61,892 nt of DNA from assembly GCF_001039355.2 (NCBI RefSeq), contig NW_019774491.1, positions 503,100 to 564,991 on the forward strand. The letters run 5' to 3'. The translations under genes and the position numbers were made by a program. Under the pieces are notes generated by a model. That model did not search any database, was not told where the DNA came from, and saw only the letters and a list, made by a program, of their open reading frames with translations. Numbering within the stretch: position 1 is the stretch's first letter; the number at the start of each line of letters is the position of its first letter. Source of the DNA: Lingula anatina (Eukaryota > Brachiopoda > Lingulata > Lingulida > Lingulidae). Shown in pieces: positions 37,670 through 48,963 of the stretch.

Positions 37670-38549
37670 ACATGATTGGATGTATATGTTTAATCTCGCA
37701 TTTAAATGTTTCAATCATTTCAACGGCAGACTTCATCACCTCCTTTGGGCTGTTTAGCATTGGGAACAGGAGAGACAAGGCATTCGTTAGGGCTTCAGAA
37801 TCTTTGAACTCAGTTGAAAAAACTTTACCGTTTTTGTCTTCCAATATTGAGTTGTTCTTAATAGCCAGCAGCTTGCCATTCGGGAAACGAACAGCTCTGA
37901 AGGAATTGAGGAAGGCTGAAGTTGGGTCTGTGTACGGTATGACCATCGAGCTTTCGAAATCCTTGAGAATACAATAAGCGGGGTTAAAACTGTACACGCG
38001 CCGCCAGGTCTTTTCTAGGTCACTTTCCTCTTTGTGCATTCGATGAAACTCTCCGCCATCTTGGCGGACGTATTTGAAGGTACAAAATGAAAACGTGTAA
38101 ACTGGCGATTCTACTTGAAAATCTAAAAGGATCGCTCTCAGTGTTGGGTATCCTATGGCAGCCTCTATAAGGTAACTGTCACCTGACGTCACAACATCAT
38201 GTGCTACTAACAGCACGTGATCCCCCGGATTTTTTACGTGGCCCTTTGCCAATGTGACGTCATAGCCTAAAGCTCGTAAGACGAAATACAGGAAAGTATT
38301 ATTTTGATAGCAAAGACCGCCTCTGCCGGAAAGACCTCTATCTTTCAATTCTGCTAAATTTGGTATTCTCCTCTCAGAAACTGGTAACGCCAATAGATCC
38401 AAGTTGTGAAATGGAACTTTGCAGTGATATTCATAAATCATGTCGTTCAGAAAAGTCAGTTTGTCTGTATTAAGTCTCATTTGGATGTCAATGAGTCCTA
38501 GGACATTTTCAACAAACGTTGTAGCTTCTTCTTTAGATAACAGGTCCAT
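37659..38549 (-). CDS. NAT-like: arylamine N-acetyltransferase-like protein NAT3 (296 aa)
   Basis: Intact frame with Cys80 (GRGGLCYQNN), His111 (GDHVLLVAH) and Glu129 (YLIEAAIG). Two oddities. About eight codons are missing after the FHRMHK segment relative to NAT4-NAT6. And the sister proteins end FKCYN, whereas NAT3 reads through FKCEIKHIHPIMSGP and stops at a TAG inside the TIR of an inserted MITE. AIG after the Glu replaces the AG(M/G)G of its sisters, so the loop by the active site also differs. The coding region is one exon; a 5'UTR acceptor lies before 38602. Probably translatable, but with altered substrate pocket and tail. It converges with NAT2. Confidence 0.85.
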   Translation of the reverse strand: MDLLSKEEATTFVENVLGLIDIQMRLNTDKLTFLNDMIYEYHCKVPFHNLDLLALPVSERRIPNLAELKDRGLSGRGGLCYQNNTFLYFVLRALGYDVTLAKGHVKNPGDHVLLVAHDVVTSGDSYLIEAAIGYPTLRAILLDFQVESPVYTFSFCTFKYVRQDGGEFHRMHKEESDLEKTWRRVYSFNPAYCILKDFESSMVIPYTDPTSAFLNSFRAVRFPNGKLLAIKNNSILEDKNGKVFSTEFKDSEALTNALSLLFPMLNSPKEVMKSAVEMIETFKCEIKHIHPIMSGP

Positions 38550-41500
38550 CTCCCACTCACAATTTCACGAATAAGAAGTAGGGTGCTTTCCGTCTCTTTG
38601 GCCTGAAAAATATATTTGCACATTATGTGTCATTAATACTTAACATGTACCTGCATGCAAGATTTATGCCGCCCCTATATACATCTAATTTACTTAAAGG
38701 TACATACGAACCGAGCATCAGTGGACCGTGGATTCCCAGTAACACATGTAAACCACTTCTACTAGTTTCTTATACGACTCAAATGAATTCGACATTCCAA
38801 GGCATAAACTGAATAGATCACTCGATAAGCCTTAAAAGAGCTTTAGACTGCTCCTTTCTTTAAATTTTTGGTCGGAAATTTAACCTACTTTCGTGACCTA
38901 CTTTTCTGCCCCATTGACATACAGCATAGAATGCTAGCAGAAAAGTTCGTTCAAACATCATTTTCGGGTAAAATTAAACAATGCCTTTTGGTAATTCTCT
39001 TAGTTATACTACTTGAAACTATATACTGGTATGCTGGTTTTTGTGGGAAAAAAATGACTTTATATGCATCTTTAAACATAAAGACCACGCATTTAATCTA
39101 AATTCTACATATACTCATATACTCTGTATCTGGGAAGGCGGAAAGAAGGGATTATAGGTGCCCTAGAAGCCTAGCTTGGGACATGCGTCCAAATATCTGT
39201 GGGAATAGTCCCTTAGGTGGAATTAAAAAGAGTAAAACGTTATCAAACTGGTTACTGAACCGATACAAAATGAATTTATTTGCGAATGATATGCTTCAAA
39301 GCGATTACCCCATGATTTGGATGTTTATAGATCCAAGAATTTGTAACATATAGGGTGTTATGAGCTCAAAAACTGAGACAACTCCTGGAGACAACCGCTG
39401 GAGCTGCAAGTCTTCATCATGACCGACAGAGATCATAGACATAAATTGCATGCAAAATGCTCCACCTTTGATACACTACACATGCATTGTGTAAGTCTCG
39501 TAACATTATTTAGTATGTTTACTTAAACACTAAGGCTCCTGACGAACTGTAGGTCTATATATATATATGGTTCAGAACTCAAGAATGACTTAATCGGACT
39601 ATTTTACAATGAAATTTAACGTACCTGACTATTACGTAAGCTTCGAGTTATATGCAGTTTAGAAGTCTAAGCTAACCTCGATGGAAAGTAGGTCACAGAA
39701 ACACTTAATATCAAGGTTAATATAGTTGGTAACAACAAATGTTATTAAATTATGTACAGACAGTAAAAGATGCAGGAACCGAGTAGCGATGGGCCGATTT
39801 ATTTAGGGTAGGAGAGTCCCCCCTACCCCCCTCCCACACACATATACTGTTTTAAAAAACACGTAAGTCAAATGCGCATGCATGGCCTAAGGTGAATAAC
39901 CCATAAATGTCGCTATTTCTATTTTAATAAAATTTTGATAATATTTCATTTCCACAGGCAAGCCAAAACTGAATATTTTCCATTGGCCTCAAAGGTTATA
40001 CATTTTTGATAGTAAACATGTTAACATAAATTTAAATTTCAGTTACCTGCATTTAACGGATGTGTATTTAAGTCCTCCCGTGTAGTAATAAACACTAGAA
40101 CATGGTGGTCTGCTCAATATGATTTAATTACATCACACAGCATCACGGTTATTTCGGGTGCGAACCGCTCTAATCGCCGACGAACCCCCACGCCTAACTT
40201 ACGCTAACCTTTCGGCACTGGAGCTTCGGGCTGTCGGTATGATCCGGGATATTTCTGGAGTATTTCTCAACAAGCAAGTGAAACTGTTGTAAATCTCACG
40301 ATGCTATACAAGACCAGCTGTGCAAAAGCAGATAAGTCTCAGATAAGTCTTTGAACGACTCCTCTCTGTTCTTGGATTTTCAAAGAGAAAGCCAATATAT
40401 AGCATAAAGGTTTGAGTCTAAAGTAACAAATTGCGTCATTGAATTTTTAATTAATCAGTCATTTACTTTCAGCGGTGTTGGAAAATGTCTCCATTAATCG
40501 AATCTCAAGTCTTGCAGTCAGTCAGTACAGAAATGGTAAATATGATGGGCTCTTGTTAACAGAAGGGGCATTATAAGTAGTAAAAGAAGAGAAACAACAC
40601 ATATTAAATAAATTCATGGTAAATAAAATATCAATCCATGTTCAGATACATGTCCGTCTGCCACTTCACTTTCTTTGAAAAAAAAAACAACAACAGAAAA
40701 TAAACAATAGTAAAATCAAACAACAGATTATTATTATTTTAAAATATAAATTTATATCAAGAAATATCAAAATTGTACACCACTTCATCAAAATGTGTTT
40801 ATAGCTAAAGATATCAATTTGTTACTTTCATCAATATTTAATATCTTATTAAAATGAACGGTGACGTAAACTAAGGGTGCATTCCCAGAGATTTAGATCG
40901 ATCCAGAGATTTAGATTTAGATCGACCTAACTCCCTGGGGGTTCACGCTAAATTTCAGTCAGCCGAGCGCGCACCATAGTTAATTACCCCCTTACGGCAT
41001 TTAGTAGGCGGGACAGACGCTTAAGCCGGCTAAGCTGACAGTAATCTAGTGAGACTCCCCACAGGGATAGATCGATCCAAAATCTATGGGAATGGGGTCT
41101 AAAATACTGATAGGCTACACCTTGCACAGTTTACTATACGATGATTAGAAAAAAATTGTACCTCATCTGCACTATACAAAATATGAGCTACATTTAGTGT
41201 GGTAAAGATAAAATTGTAAAGGATGTTTTTATCTACATCAAATTTTGTACCTACATTTAAGTTAAATTAATAATAAATATGTATTTAAATGAATATCACA
41301 TAAAATATGATATATTAATCTGTGTGTTGCTGGTATCCAAATATCTGTGCATTATGAGGTGATGAGATGTGATGGAGTAGCTTGGCTAAGGATAACGTTT
41401 AATCAATAGCCCCGTTCTACAATCGTCCATTGGAAAACAAAACATTTATACGTTCTTTTGTTGACATTTAAAGCTTCTCTACATCTTCATGATCAAGGTT

Positions 41501-41555
41501 ACACATCTACAGGATGAGAGCAGTGCGTTATCAAGATATCTTGCACGTATATATG
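38550..41555. repeat. NAT spacer S1 (between NAT3 and NAT4)
   Basis: Matches spacer S2 (42444-46303) almost base for base over most of its length. Relative to S2 it lacks two blocks: 335 bp between TCCA repeats (S2 43081-43416) and about 490 bp (S2 44208-44700). It contains the 5'UTR acceptor of NAT3 and a GATCGATC element. No other gene. Confidence 0.85.
40874..41099. mobile_element. GATCGATC palindromic MITE-like element, copy 3
   Basis: Ends GGGTGCATTCCCAGAG and CTATGGGAATGGGGTC with GATCGATCC motifs inside each end. It lies in spacer S1; the same element is at 45623-45847 in S2. Confidence 0.7.
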
Positions 41556-42443
41556 TTAATTATAGCATTTAAATGTTTCAAACATTTCAACGGCAGATGA
41601 CATCAGCTCTTTTGGACTGCTGAGCATTGGGAACAAGACAGACAAGGTATTCTTTAGGGTTTCGGAATCTTTCACCTCAGTTGCAAAAACTGCGTCGTCT
41701 TTGTCTTCCAGTATCGAGGTATTCTTGATTGCCAGCAGCTTGCCATTCGGAAAACGAACAGCTCTGAGTGAATTAAGAAATATTGAAGTTGTTGGGTTAG
41801 TGTATGGTCTGACCATCGAGCTTTCGAAATCCTTGAGAATGCAAGGAGCGGTGTTAAAACTATAGACATACCGCCAGCTGTTGTCTAGGTCGTTTTCCCC
41901 TTTGTATGAATCTTTTGCTAAACCTTTGTGCATTCGATGAAACTCTCCGTCTTCCATGCGGACGTATTTTAAGGTACAAAATGAAAACGTGTACACTGGC
42001 GATTCGTCTTGAAAATCTAAAGGGATCGCCTTCATTGTCGGATATCCCATGCCGGCCTCTATAAGGTAACTGTCACCTGACGTAACAACATCGTGTGCCA
42101 CTAACAGCACGTGATTTCCAGGATATTTAACTTGGCCTTTTACCAATGTTACGTCATAGCCCAAAGCTCGTAAGACGAAATACAGGAAAGTATTATTTTG
42201 ATAGCAAAGACCGCCTCTGCCGGAAAGACCCCTCTCTTTCAATTCTGTCAGATTTGGTAATCTCCTTTCAGAAACTGGAAGTGCTAACAGATCCACGTTG
42301 TGAAATGGAACTTTGCAATGATATTCATAAATAATGTCGTTCAGAAAAGACAATCTGTCTGTATTAAATCTCATTTGGATGTCAATGAGTCCTAAGACAT
42401 TTTCAACAAATACTGTAGCTTCTTCTTTAGATAACAGGTCCAT
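41556..42443 (-). CDS. NAT-like: arylamine N-acetyltransferase-like protein NAT4 (295 aa)
   Basis: Complete NAT-like frame starting MDLLSKEEAT. Triad residues: Cys80 (GRGGLCYQNN), His111 (PGNHVLLVAH) and Glu129 (YLIEAGMG). Very close to NAT6 over the whole length, including the TSIFLNSLRAVRFPNG and NTSILEDKDDAVFA segments, so the two probably separated recently or were homogenised. It ends FKCYN. Single coding exon; a TTTTTCAG acceptor lies before 42496. Its last ~150 coding bases and 3' flank are nearly identical to those of NAT5. Confidence 0.92.
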   Translation of the reverse strand: MDLLSKEEATVFVENVLGLIDIQMRFNTDRLSFLNDIIYEYHCKVPFHNVDLLALPVSERRLPNLTELKERGLSGRGGLCYQNNTFLYFVLRALGYDVTLVKGQVKYPGNHVLLVAHDVVTSGDSYLIEAGMGYPTMKAIPLDFQDESPVYTFSFCTLKYVRMEDGEFHRMHKGLAKDSYKGENDLDNSWRYVYSFNTAPCILKDFESSMVRPYTNPTTSIFLNSLRAVRFPNGKLLAIKNTSILEDKDDAVFATEVKDSETLKNTLSVLFPMLSSPKELMSSAVEMFETFKCYN

Positions 42444-43197
42444 CTTCCACTCACACTTTCACGAATAAGAATTAGGGTGCTTTCCGTCTCTTTGACCTGA
42501 AAAATATATTTGCACATTATTTGTCATTAATACTTTACATGTACCTGCATGCAAAATTTATGCCGCCCCTATATACATCTAATTTACTTAAAGGTACATA
42601 CGAACCGAGCATCGGTGGAGCGTGGATTCCCAGTAACACATGTAAACCACTTCTACTAGTTTCTTCTACGACACAAATGAATTCGACATTCCAAGGGATA
42701 AACTGAATAGATGACTCGATCAGCCTTAAAAGAGCTTTAGACTGGTCCTTTCTTTAATTTTTTGGTCGGAAATTTAACCTACTTTCGTGACCTACTTTTC
42801 TGCCCCATTGACATACAGCATAGAATGCTAGCTGAAAAGTTCGTTCAAACATCATTTTCGGGTAAAATTAAACAAAGCCTTTTGGTAATTCTCTTAGTTA
42901 TACTACTTGAAACTATATGCTGGTGTGCTGGTTTTTGTGGAAAAAATTGACTTTATATGCATCTTTAAACAAAAAGACCACGCATTTCATCTAAATTCTA
43001 CATATACTCATATACTCTGTATCTGGGAAGGCGGAAAGAAGGGATTATAGGTGCCCTAGAAGCCTAGCTTGGGACATGCGTCCATTGGTACGCTGGTAAG
43101 GCCTCATAACCCAGCTGTGCTAGATACATATATGTACTCTCGTGACTATGCAGTTTATGTGACGTCACCTCAAATGAAGAAATGCTAACACTTAGAC

Positions 43198-43440
43198 TGG
43201 GTTCCCATACTTAGATCGATCCATCTGGATCGACCTAACTCCCTGGGGGTTCACGCTAAATTGAAATCAGCTCAAGTGGCTTAAATGTTCGCACGCCTAC
43301 CGAATCAGCTAGGGGTAAAGATAATTACCCCCTTAAAGTTTTACTAGTCGTGACAGACGTTTAAGCCCATTAGTTTGATAGCAATTTAGTGAGACTCCCC
43401 AGGGAGGTAGATCGATCCACATATCTGTGGGAATAGTCCC
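43198..43440. mobile_element. GATCGATC palindromic MITE-like element, copy 4
   Basis: Ends GGGTTCCCATACTTAGATCG and GTGGGAATAGTCCC. In S1 only its last ~20 bp survive (near 39193-39212), the rest having gone with the 335-bp deletion. Confidence 0.75.
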
Positions 43441-45622
43441 TTAGGTGGAATTAAAAAGAGTAAAACGTTATCAAACTGGTTACTGAACCGATACAAAATG
43501 AATTTATTTGCGAATGATATGCTTCAAAGCGATTACCCCATGATTTGGATGTTTATAGATCCAAGAGTTTGTAACATACTGTATAGGGTGTTATGAGCTC
43601 AAAAACTGAGACATTTCCTGGAGACAACCGCTGGAGCTGCAAGTCTTCATCATGACCGACAGAGATCATAGACATAAATTGCATGCAAAATGCTCCACCT
43701 TTGATACACTACACATGCATTGTGTAAGTCTCGTAACATTATTTAGTATGTTTACTTAAACACTAAGGCTCCTGACGAACTGTAGGTCTATATATATATA
43801 TATATGGTTCAGAACTCAAGAATGACTTAATCGGACTATTTTACAATGAAATTTAACGTACCTGACTATTACGTAAGCTTCGAGTTATATGCAGTTTAGA
43901 AGTCTAAGCTAACCTCGATGGAAAGTAGGTCACAGAAACACTTAATATCAAGGTTAATATAGTTGATCACAACAAACGTTATTAAATTATGTACAGACAG
44001 TAATAGGTGCAGGAACCGAGTAGCGATGGGCCGATTTATTTAGGGTAAGAGAGTTCCCCCCCCCCTACCCCCCTCCCACACACATATACTGTTTAAAAAA
44101 ACACGTAAGTCAAATGCGCATGCATGGCCTAAGGTGAATAACCTATAAATGTCGCTATTTCTATTTTAATAAAATTTTGATAACATTTCATTTCCACAGG
44201 CAAGCCAAATGTGAGTCAAATGCGCAGAAAGCACACGCAGGGCCTAAGCTAAGGTAAATCCCCCATATGTATAGACCCACAGTATACATCTCACATATGT
44301 CGCTAATTTTATTTTAATTAAATTTTTGAATATTTTAATTTCTACAGGCAAGCCCCTGTCCATTTGAATTTGCTTGCTACGCGCCTGTCTACACGTATGC
44401 ATGATTTTGTGCACAAACACATGCCGCCCTCTTGTCAACGGTTGCCCAAAGTCATAATAAGCCGCTGGTGGTTTGTCATTGCTATTTCAACGATTCCACC
44501 GTGACTCTTTTGCCAACTTCGTGCCAACATTGGGCCAACAAAACTATATATTGCTTTTTCTTTATGCGAGTAATGCTGCCCTCATGCAAATTTTATTATT
44601 GGCTATCCTTGGACGACCAGCTGTGATGCACCAATTACTTAATTGGCGAACATTGGAAATAGGGTGACGGAGTGGTGGTCCTTCATATAACCCTCTTACT
44701 AAACTGAATATTTTCCATTGGCCTCAAAGGTTGTACATCTTTCATAGTAAACATGTTAACATAAATTTAAATTTCAGTTACCTGCATTTCACGGATGTGT
44801 AGTCCTTCCGTGTAGTAATAAACACTAGAACATGGTGGTCTCATCTGCTCAATATGATTTATTTAAGCTTTAATTACATCACACAGCATCACGGTTATTT
44901 CGGGTGCGAACCGCTCTAATCGCCGACCAACCCCCACGCCGAACTTACGCTAACCTTTCGGCACTGGAGCTTCGGACTGTCGGTATGATCCGGGATATTT
45001 CTGGAGTATTTCTCAACAAGCAAGTGAAACTGTTGTAAATCTCACGATGCTATACAAGACCAGCTGTGCAAAAGCAGATAAGTCTCAGATAAGTCTTTGA
45101 ACGACTCCTCTCTGTTCTTGGATTTTCAAAGAGAAAGCCAATATATAGCATAAAGGTTTGAGTCTAAAGTAACAAATTGCGTCATTGAATTTTTAATTAA
45201 TCAGTCATTTACTTTCAGCGGTGTTGGAAAATGTCTCCATTAATCGAATCTCAAGTCTTGCAGTCAGTCAGTACAGAAATGGTAAATATGATGGGCTCTT
45301 GTTAACAGAAGGGGCATTATAAGTAGTAAAAGAAGAGAAACAACACATATTAAATAAATTCATGGTAAATAAAAAATCAATCCATGTTCAGATACATGTC
45401 CGTCTGCCACTTCACTTTCTTTGAAAAAAAAAAAACAACAACAGAAAATAAACAATAGTAAAATCAAACAACAGATTATTATTATTTTAAAATATAAATT
45501 TATATCAAGAAATATCAAAATTGTACACCACTTCATCAAAATGTGTTTATAGATAAAGATATCATTTTGTTACTTTCATCAATATTTAATATCTTATTAA
45601 AATGAACGGTGACGTAAACTAA

Positions 45623-45847
45623 GGGTGCATTCCCAGAGATTTAGATCGATCCAGAGATTTAGATTTAGATCGACCTAACTCCCTGGGGGTTCACGCTAAA
45701 TTTCAGTCAGCCGAGCGCGCACCATAGTTAATTACCCCCTTACGGCATTTAGTAGGCGGGACAGACGCTTAAGCCGGCTAAGCTGACAGTAATCTAGTGA
45801 GACTCCCCACAGGGATAGATCGATCCAAAATCTATGGGAATGGGGTC
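45623..45847. mobile_element. GATCGATC palindromic MITE-like element, copy 5
   Basis: S2 counterpart of the element at 40874-41099, nearly identical to it, so it was duplicated with the spacer and not inserted independently. Confidence 0.7.
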
Positions 45848-46303
45848 TAAAATACTGATAGGCTACACCTTGCACAGTTTACTATACGATGATTAGAAAA
45901 AAATTGTACCTCATCTGCACTATACAAAATATGAGCTACATTTAGTGTGGTAAAGATAAAATTGTAAAGGATGTTTTTATCTACATCAAATTTTGTACCT
46001 ACATTTAAGTTAAATTAATAATAAATATGTATTTAAATGAATATCACATAAAATATGATATATTAATCTGTGTGTTGCTGGTATCCAAATATCTGTGCAT
46101 TATGAGGTGATGAGATGTGATGGAGTAGCTTGGCTAAGGATAACGTTTAATCAATAGCCCCGTTCTACAATCGTCCATTGGAAAACAAAACATTTATACG
46201 TTCTTTTGTTGACATTTAAAGCTTCTCTACATCTTCATGATCAAGGTTACACATCTACAGGATGAGAGCAGTGCGTTATCAAGATATCTTGCACGTATAT
46301 ATG

Positions 46304-47188
46304 TTAATTATAGCATTTAAATGTTTCAAACATTTCAACGGCAGATGACATCAGCTCTTTTGGACTGCTGAGCATTGGGAACAAGACAGACAAGGCATTC
46401 TTTAGGGCTTCAGAATCTTTCACCTCAGTTGCAAAAACTGCGTCGTCTTTGTCTTCCAGTATTGAGTTGTTCTTAATAGCCACAAGCTTCCCATTCGGAA
46501 AACGAACAGCTCTGAAGGAATTGAGAAAGACTGAAGCTGGGTTTGTGTATGGTCTGGCCATCGAGCTCTCGAAATCTTTCAGAATGCAGGGAGCGGTGTT
46601 TAAACTATAGTTGTGCCGCCAGCTGTTTTTAAGGCCGCTTTCCTCTTTGTATGAATCTTTTTCTAATCCACTGTGCATTCGATGAAACTCTCTGTCTTCC
46701 TTGCGGACGTATTTGAAGGTACAGAATGAAAACGTGTACACTGGCGATTCGTCTTGAAAATCTAAAGGTATTGCAATCAATGTCGGGTATCCCCCGCCAG
46801 CATCTATAAGGTAACTGTCGCCTGACGTCACAACATCATGTGCTACTAACAGCACGTGATCCCCTGGAATTTCTACTTGGCCTTTTGCCAAAGTGATGTC
46901 ATAACCTAAAGTTCGTAAGACGAAATACAGAAAAGTGTTATTTTGGTAGCAAAGACCGCCTCTGCCCGAAAGGCCTCTATCTTTTAATTCTGCCAAATTC
47001 GGTATTCTCCTTTCAGAAACTGGTAGTGCCAACAGATCCAAGTTGTGGAATGGAACTTTGCAATGATATTCATAAATAATGTCATTCAGAAAAAACAATC
47101 TGTCTGTATTAAATCTCGTTTGGATGTCAAGGAGTCCTAGGACATTTTCAATAAATGTTGTAGCTTCTTCTTTAGATAACAGGTCCAT
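46304..47188 (-). CDS. NAT-like: arylamine N-acetyltransferase-like protein NAT5 (294 aa), canonical Cys-His-Asp triad
   Basis: The only cluster member with the canonical acid: Cys80 (GRGGLCYQNN), His111 (PGDHVLLVAH) and Asp129 (YLIDAGGG; codon GAT where sisters have GAG). The protein is mosaic. The N-terminal three quarters resemble NAT3 (NLAELKDRGLS, PGDHVLL, NNSILEDK). From about 46460 to the stop, and on through the 3' flank, it is essentially NAT4 (DDAVFATEVKDSE, LSSPKELMSSAVEMFETFK). A hybrid formed by unequal crossing-over or gene conversion is the simplest reading. Single coding exon, 5'UTR acceptor before 47241. It is the strongest candidate for an ordinary acetyltransferase. Confidence 0.92.
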   Translation of the reverse strand: MDLLSKEEATTFIENVLGLLDIQTRFNTDRLFFLNDIIYEYHCKVPFHNLDLLALPVSERRIPNLAELKDRGLSGRGGLCYQNNTFLYFVLRTLGYDITLAKGQVEIPGDHVLLVAHDVVTSGDSYLIDAGGGYPTLIAIPLDFQDESPVYTFSFCTFKYVRKEDREFHRMHSGLEKDSYKEESGLKNSWRHNYSLNTAPCILKDFESSMARPYTNPASVFLNSFRAVRFPNGKLVAIKNNSILEDKDDAVFATEVKDSEALKNALSVLFPMLSSPKELMSSAVEMFETFKCYN

Positions 47189-47948
47189 CTCCCACTCACA
47201 CTTTCACGAATAAGAAGTAGGGTGAGTTCCGTCTCTTTGACCTGAAAAAATATATTTGCACATTCTTTGTCATAACTCATTAATACATGTAGGCAAACTA
47301 TATATATTAATTAGAAAAAAAACAAAAAGGCCAAGCATTTCATCAAAATTCTACATTTTCGCTCGATATACATGTATTTTGTGTTTGGGAAGGAGGGGAG
47401 AATTTATAGGGGCTGAAGCCTAGCCAGAGACACGTGTCAGTAATTGTGTCCTTCCCTGATTTGCCTCAGTTTTTGGCTTAATTAAGGCAATCCGAATGCA
47501 ACTACATGTATATTGTTCTACGTAGATAGACCCAACTCTGCGAGGATCAAATTAACAGAACAACACGCCTTCTCTTGGCGCTGAGTAGATGATGATTACA
47601 CGAGCACGTTGGACACAAGAGGCCAAAGCGTGTTAATTTGATTGCATTCAGCGAGAGTCCCCGCGAAGTTGGATCGATCTACGGAGAACGATAGATTCAT
47701 TGGGAATGGATCCTTACGTGCTGCGTAGGTAAGGTCTTATAACACCCCAGGTGTGCTAGATACTCTCGTGACTATACAGTGTATTTGGCATCACTTAAAA
47801 ATGGCGAGCGGAATTGCTAACACTTCAAGTACTGTATAGCCGCAATAAAAAGAGTAAAACGTTATCAAACTGAATGATATGCTTCAAAGTGATTACCCCT
47901 TGGTTTGGATATATTTATACCACCTCTCCTAGAGTTTGTAACATAGAC

Positions 47949-48214
47949 TGGGTTCCTATATCTAGATCGATCTAACAGGATCGATCCATCTCCGAGGGGT
48001 TTCTCGCTATCTTGCTTTCAGCTTAAGCGGGTTAGGTGCACGTGTCTAGCACGCCTACTGAAGCTGCTAATTAAACGATAATTTATTACCCCTAGCAACT
48101 TCAGTAGGCGTGATAATCATCTAATTGATTAATTAAGTTGATTGCAATTCAGTGAGAATCCCTTTGGAGATAGATCGATCTACAGTTAGTACGATAGGGT
48201 CTGGGAATGGTCCC
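47949..48214. mobile_element. GATCGATC palindromic MITE-like element, copy 6
   Basis: Best preserved inner hairpin of the family: CACGCCTACTGAAG ... CTTCAGTAGGCGTG. Outer ends are GGGTTCCTATATCTAGATCG and GGGAATGGTCCC. A decayed relative may lie just upstream, at about 47521-47713. Confidence 0.75.
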
Positions 48215-48637
48215 ATAGAGTGATAGGAGACCAAAAGAACTGGGGCAACTGAGACAACCCCTGGAGGCATTTAACCCTTGGAGCCGCCACTGATACATGT
48301 ATATAAGTCCAAGTCTTCATCATGACCGACAGAGCTGGATCGGAATGAGGACCAAAGACACATACAAGTTGTATGCAAAATGTTCCATCTTTGATACACT
48401 ACACTGTAGAAGTCTCGTAACATTCTTTAGTATGCTGACTTAACACTGAGACTCCTGACGAAAACTAGGTCTATATGGTTCAGGACTCGAAAATGACTTA
48501 ACGGGACTATTTTTATAATGATTTTGACGTACCTGACTATATTAGCGTGAGCTTCGTGTTACATCGATGGAAAGTAGGTCAAAGGGACACTGGGTATCAA
48601 AGTTCGGTTGTGCACAACAAACATTATTAATGTAAAC

Positions 48638-48805
48638 CAGGGGCGGATCCAGAGTTATTTTCTGACAGTCTTCCAATTTATCTTTATTGATCCATCCTCC
48701 ATTTTTGACCGTCTTCCGACAGAAAAAATTAGATACCCGTCAATGTAAACTTGAAAATCTGACCGTCTTCCGGAAGACCCAGAAGACGCCCTAAATCCGC
48801 CTCTG
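48638..48805. mobile_element. 168-bp MITE with ~15-bp TIRs and 5-bp TSD
   Basis: Ends CAGGGGCGGATCCAG and CTAAATCCGCCTCTG are imperfect inverted repeats. TAAAC flanks both sides (48633-48637, 48806-48810). Confidence 0.85.
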
Positions 48806-48888
48806 TAAACATACTAAATTAGGTGCAGGGGGCCGAGTAACGATGGGGCAAAATTTAATGTGGGTAGGAGAGTCATCCCCCTTCCCAC

Positions 48889-48891
<3 letters not shown>

Positions 48892-48958
<67 letters not shown>
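48892..48958. repeat. (TA)n microsatellite
   Basis: About 33 TA units in spacer S3. Confidence 0.95.

Positions 48959-48963
<5 letters not shown>

Larger units (their letters stand above)
42444..46303. repeat. NAT spacer S2 (between NAT4 and NAT5)
   Basis: Second spacer copy, keeping blocks deleted from S1. 44208-44700 also matches part of S3 (about 48960-49800). No gene is supported; the short open frames are not kept among the spacers. Confidence 0.85.
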
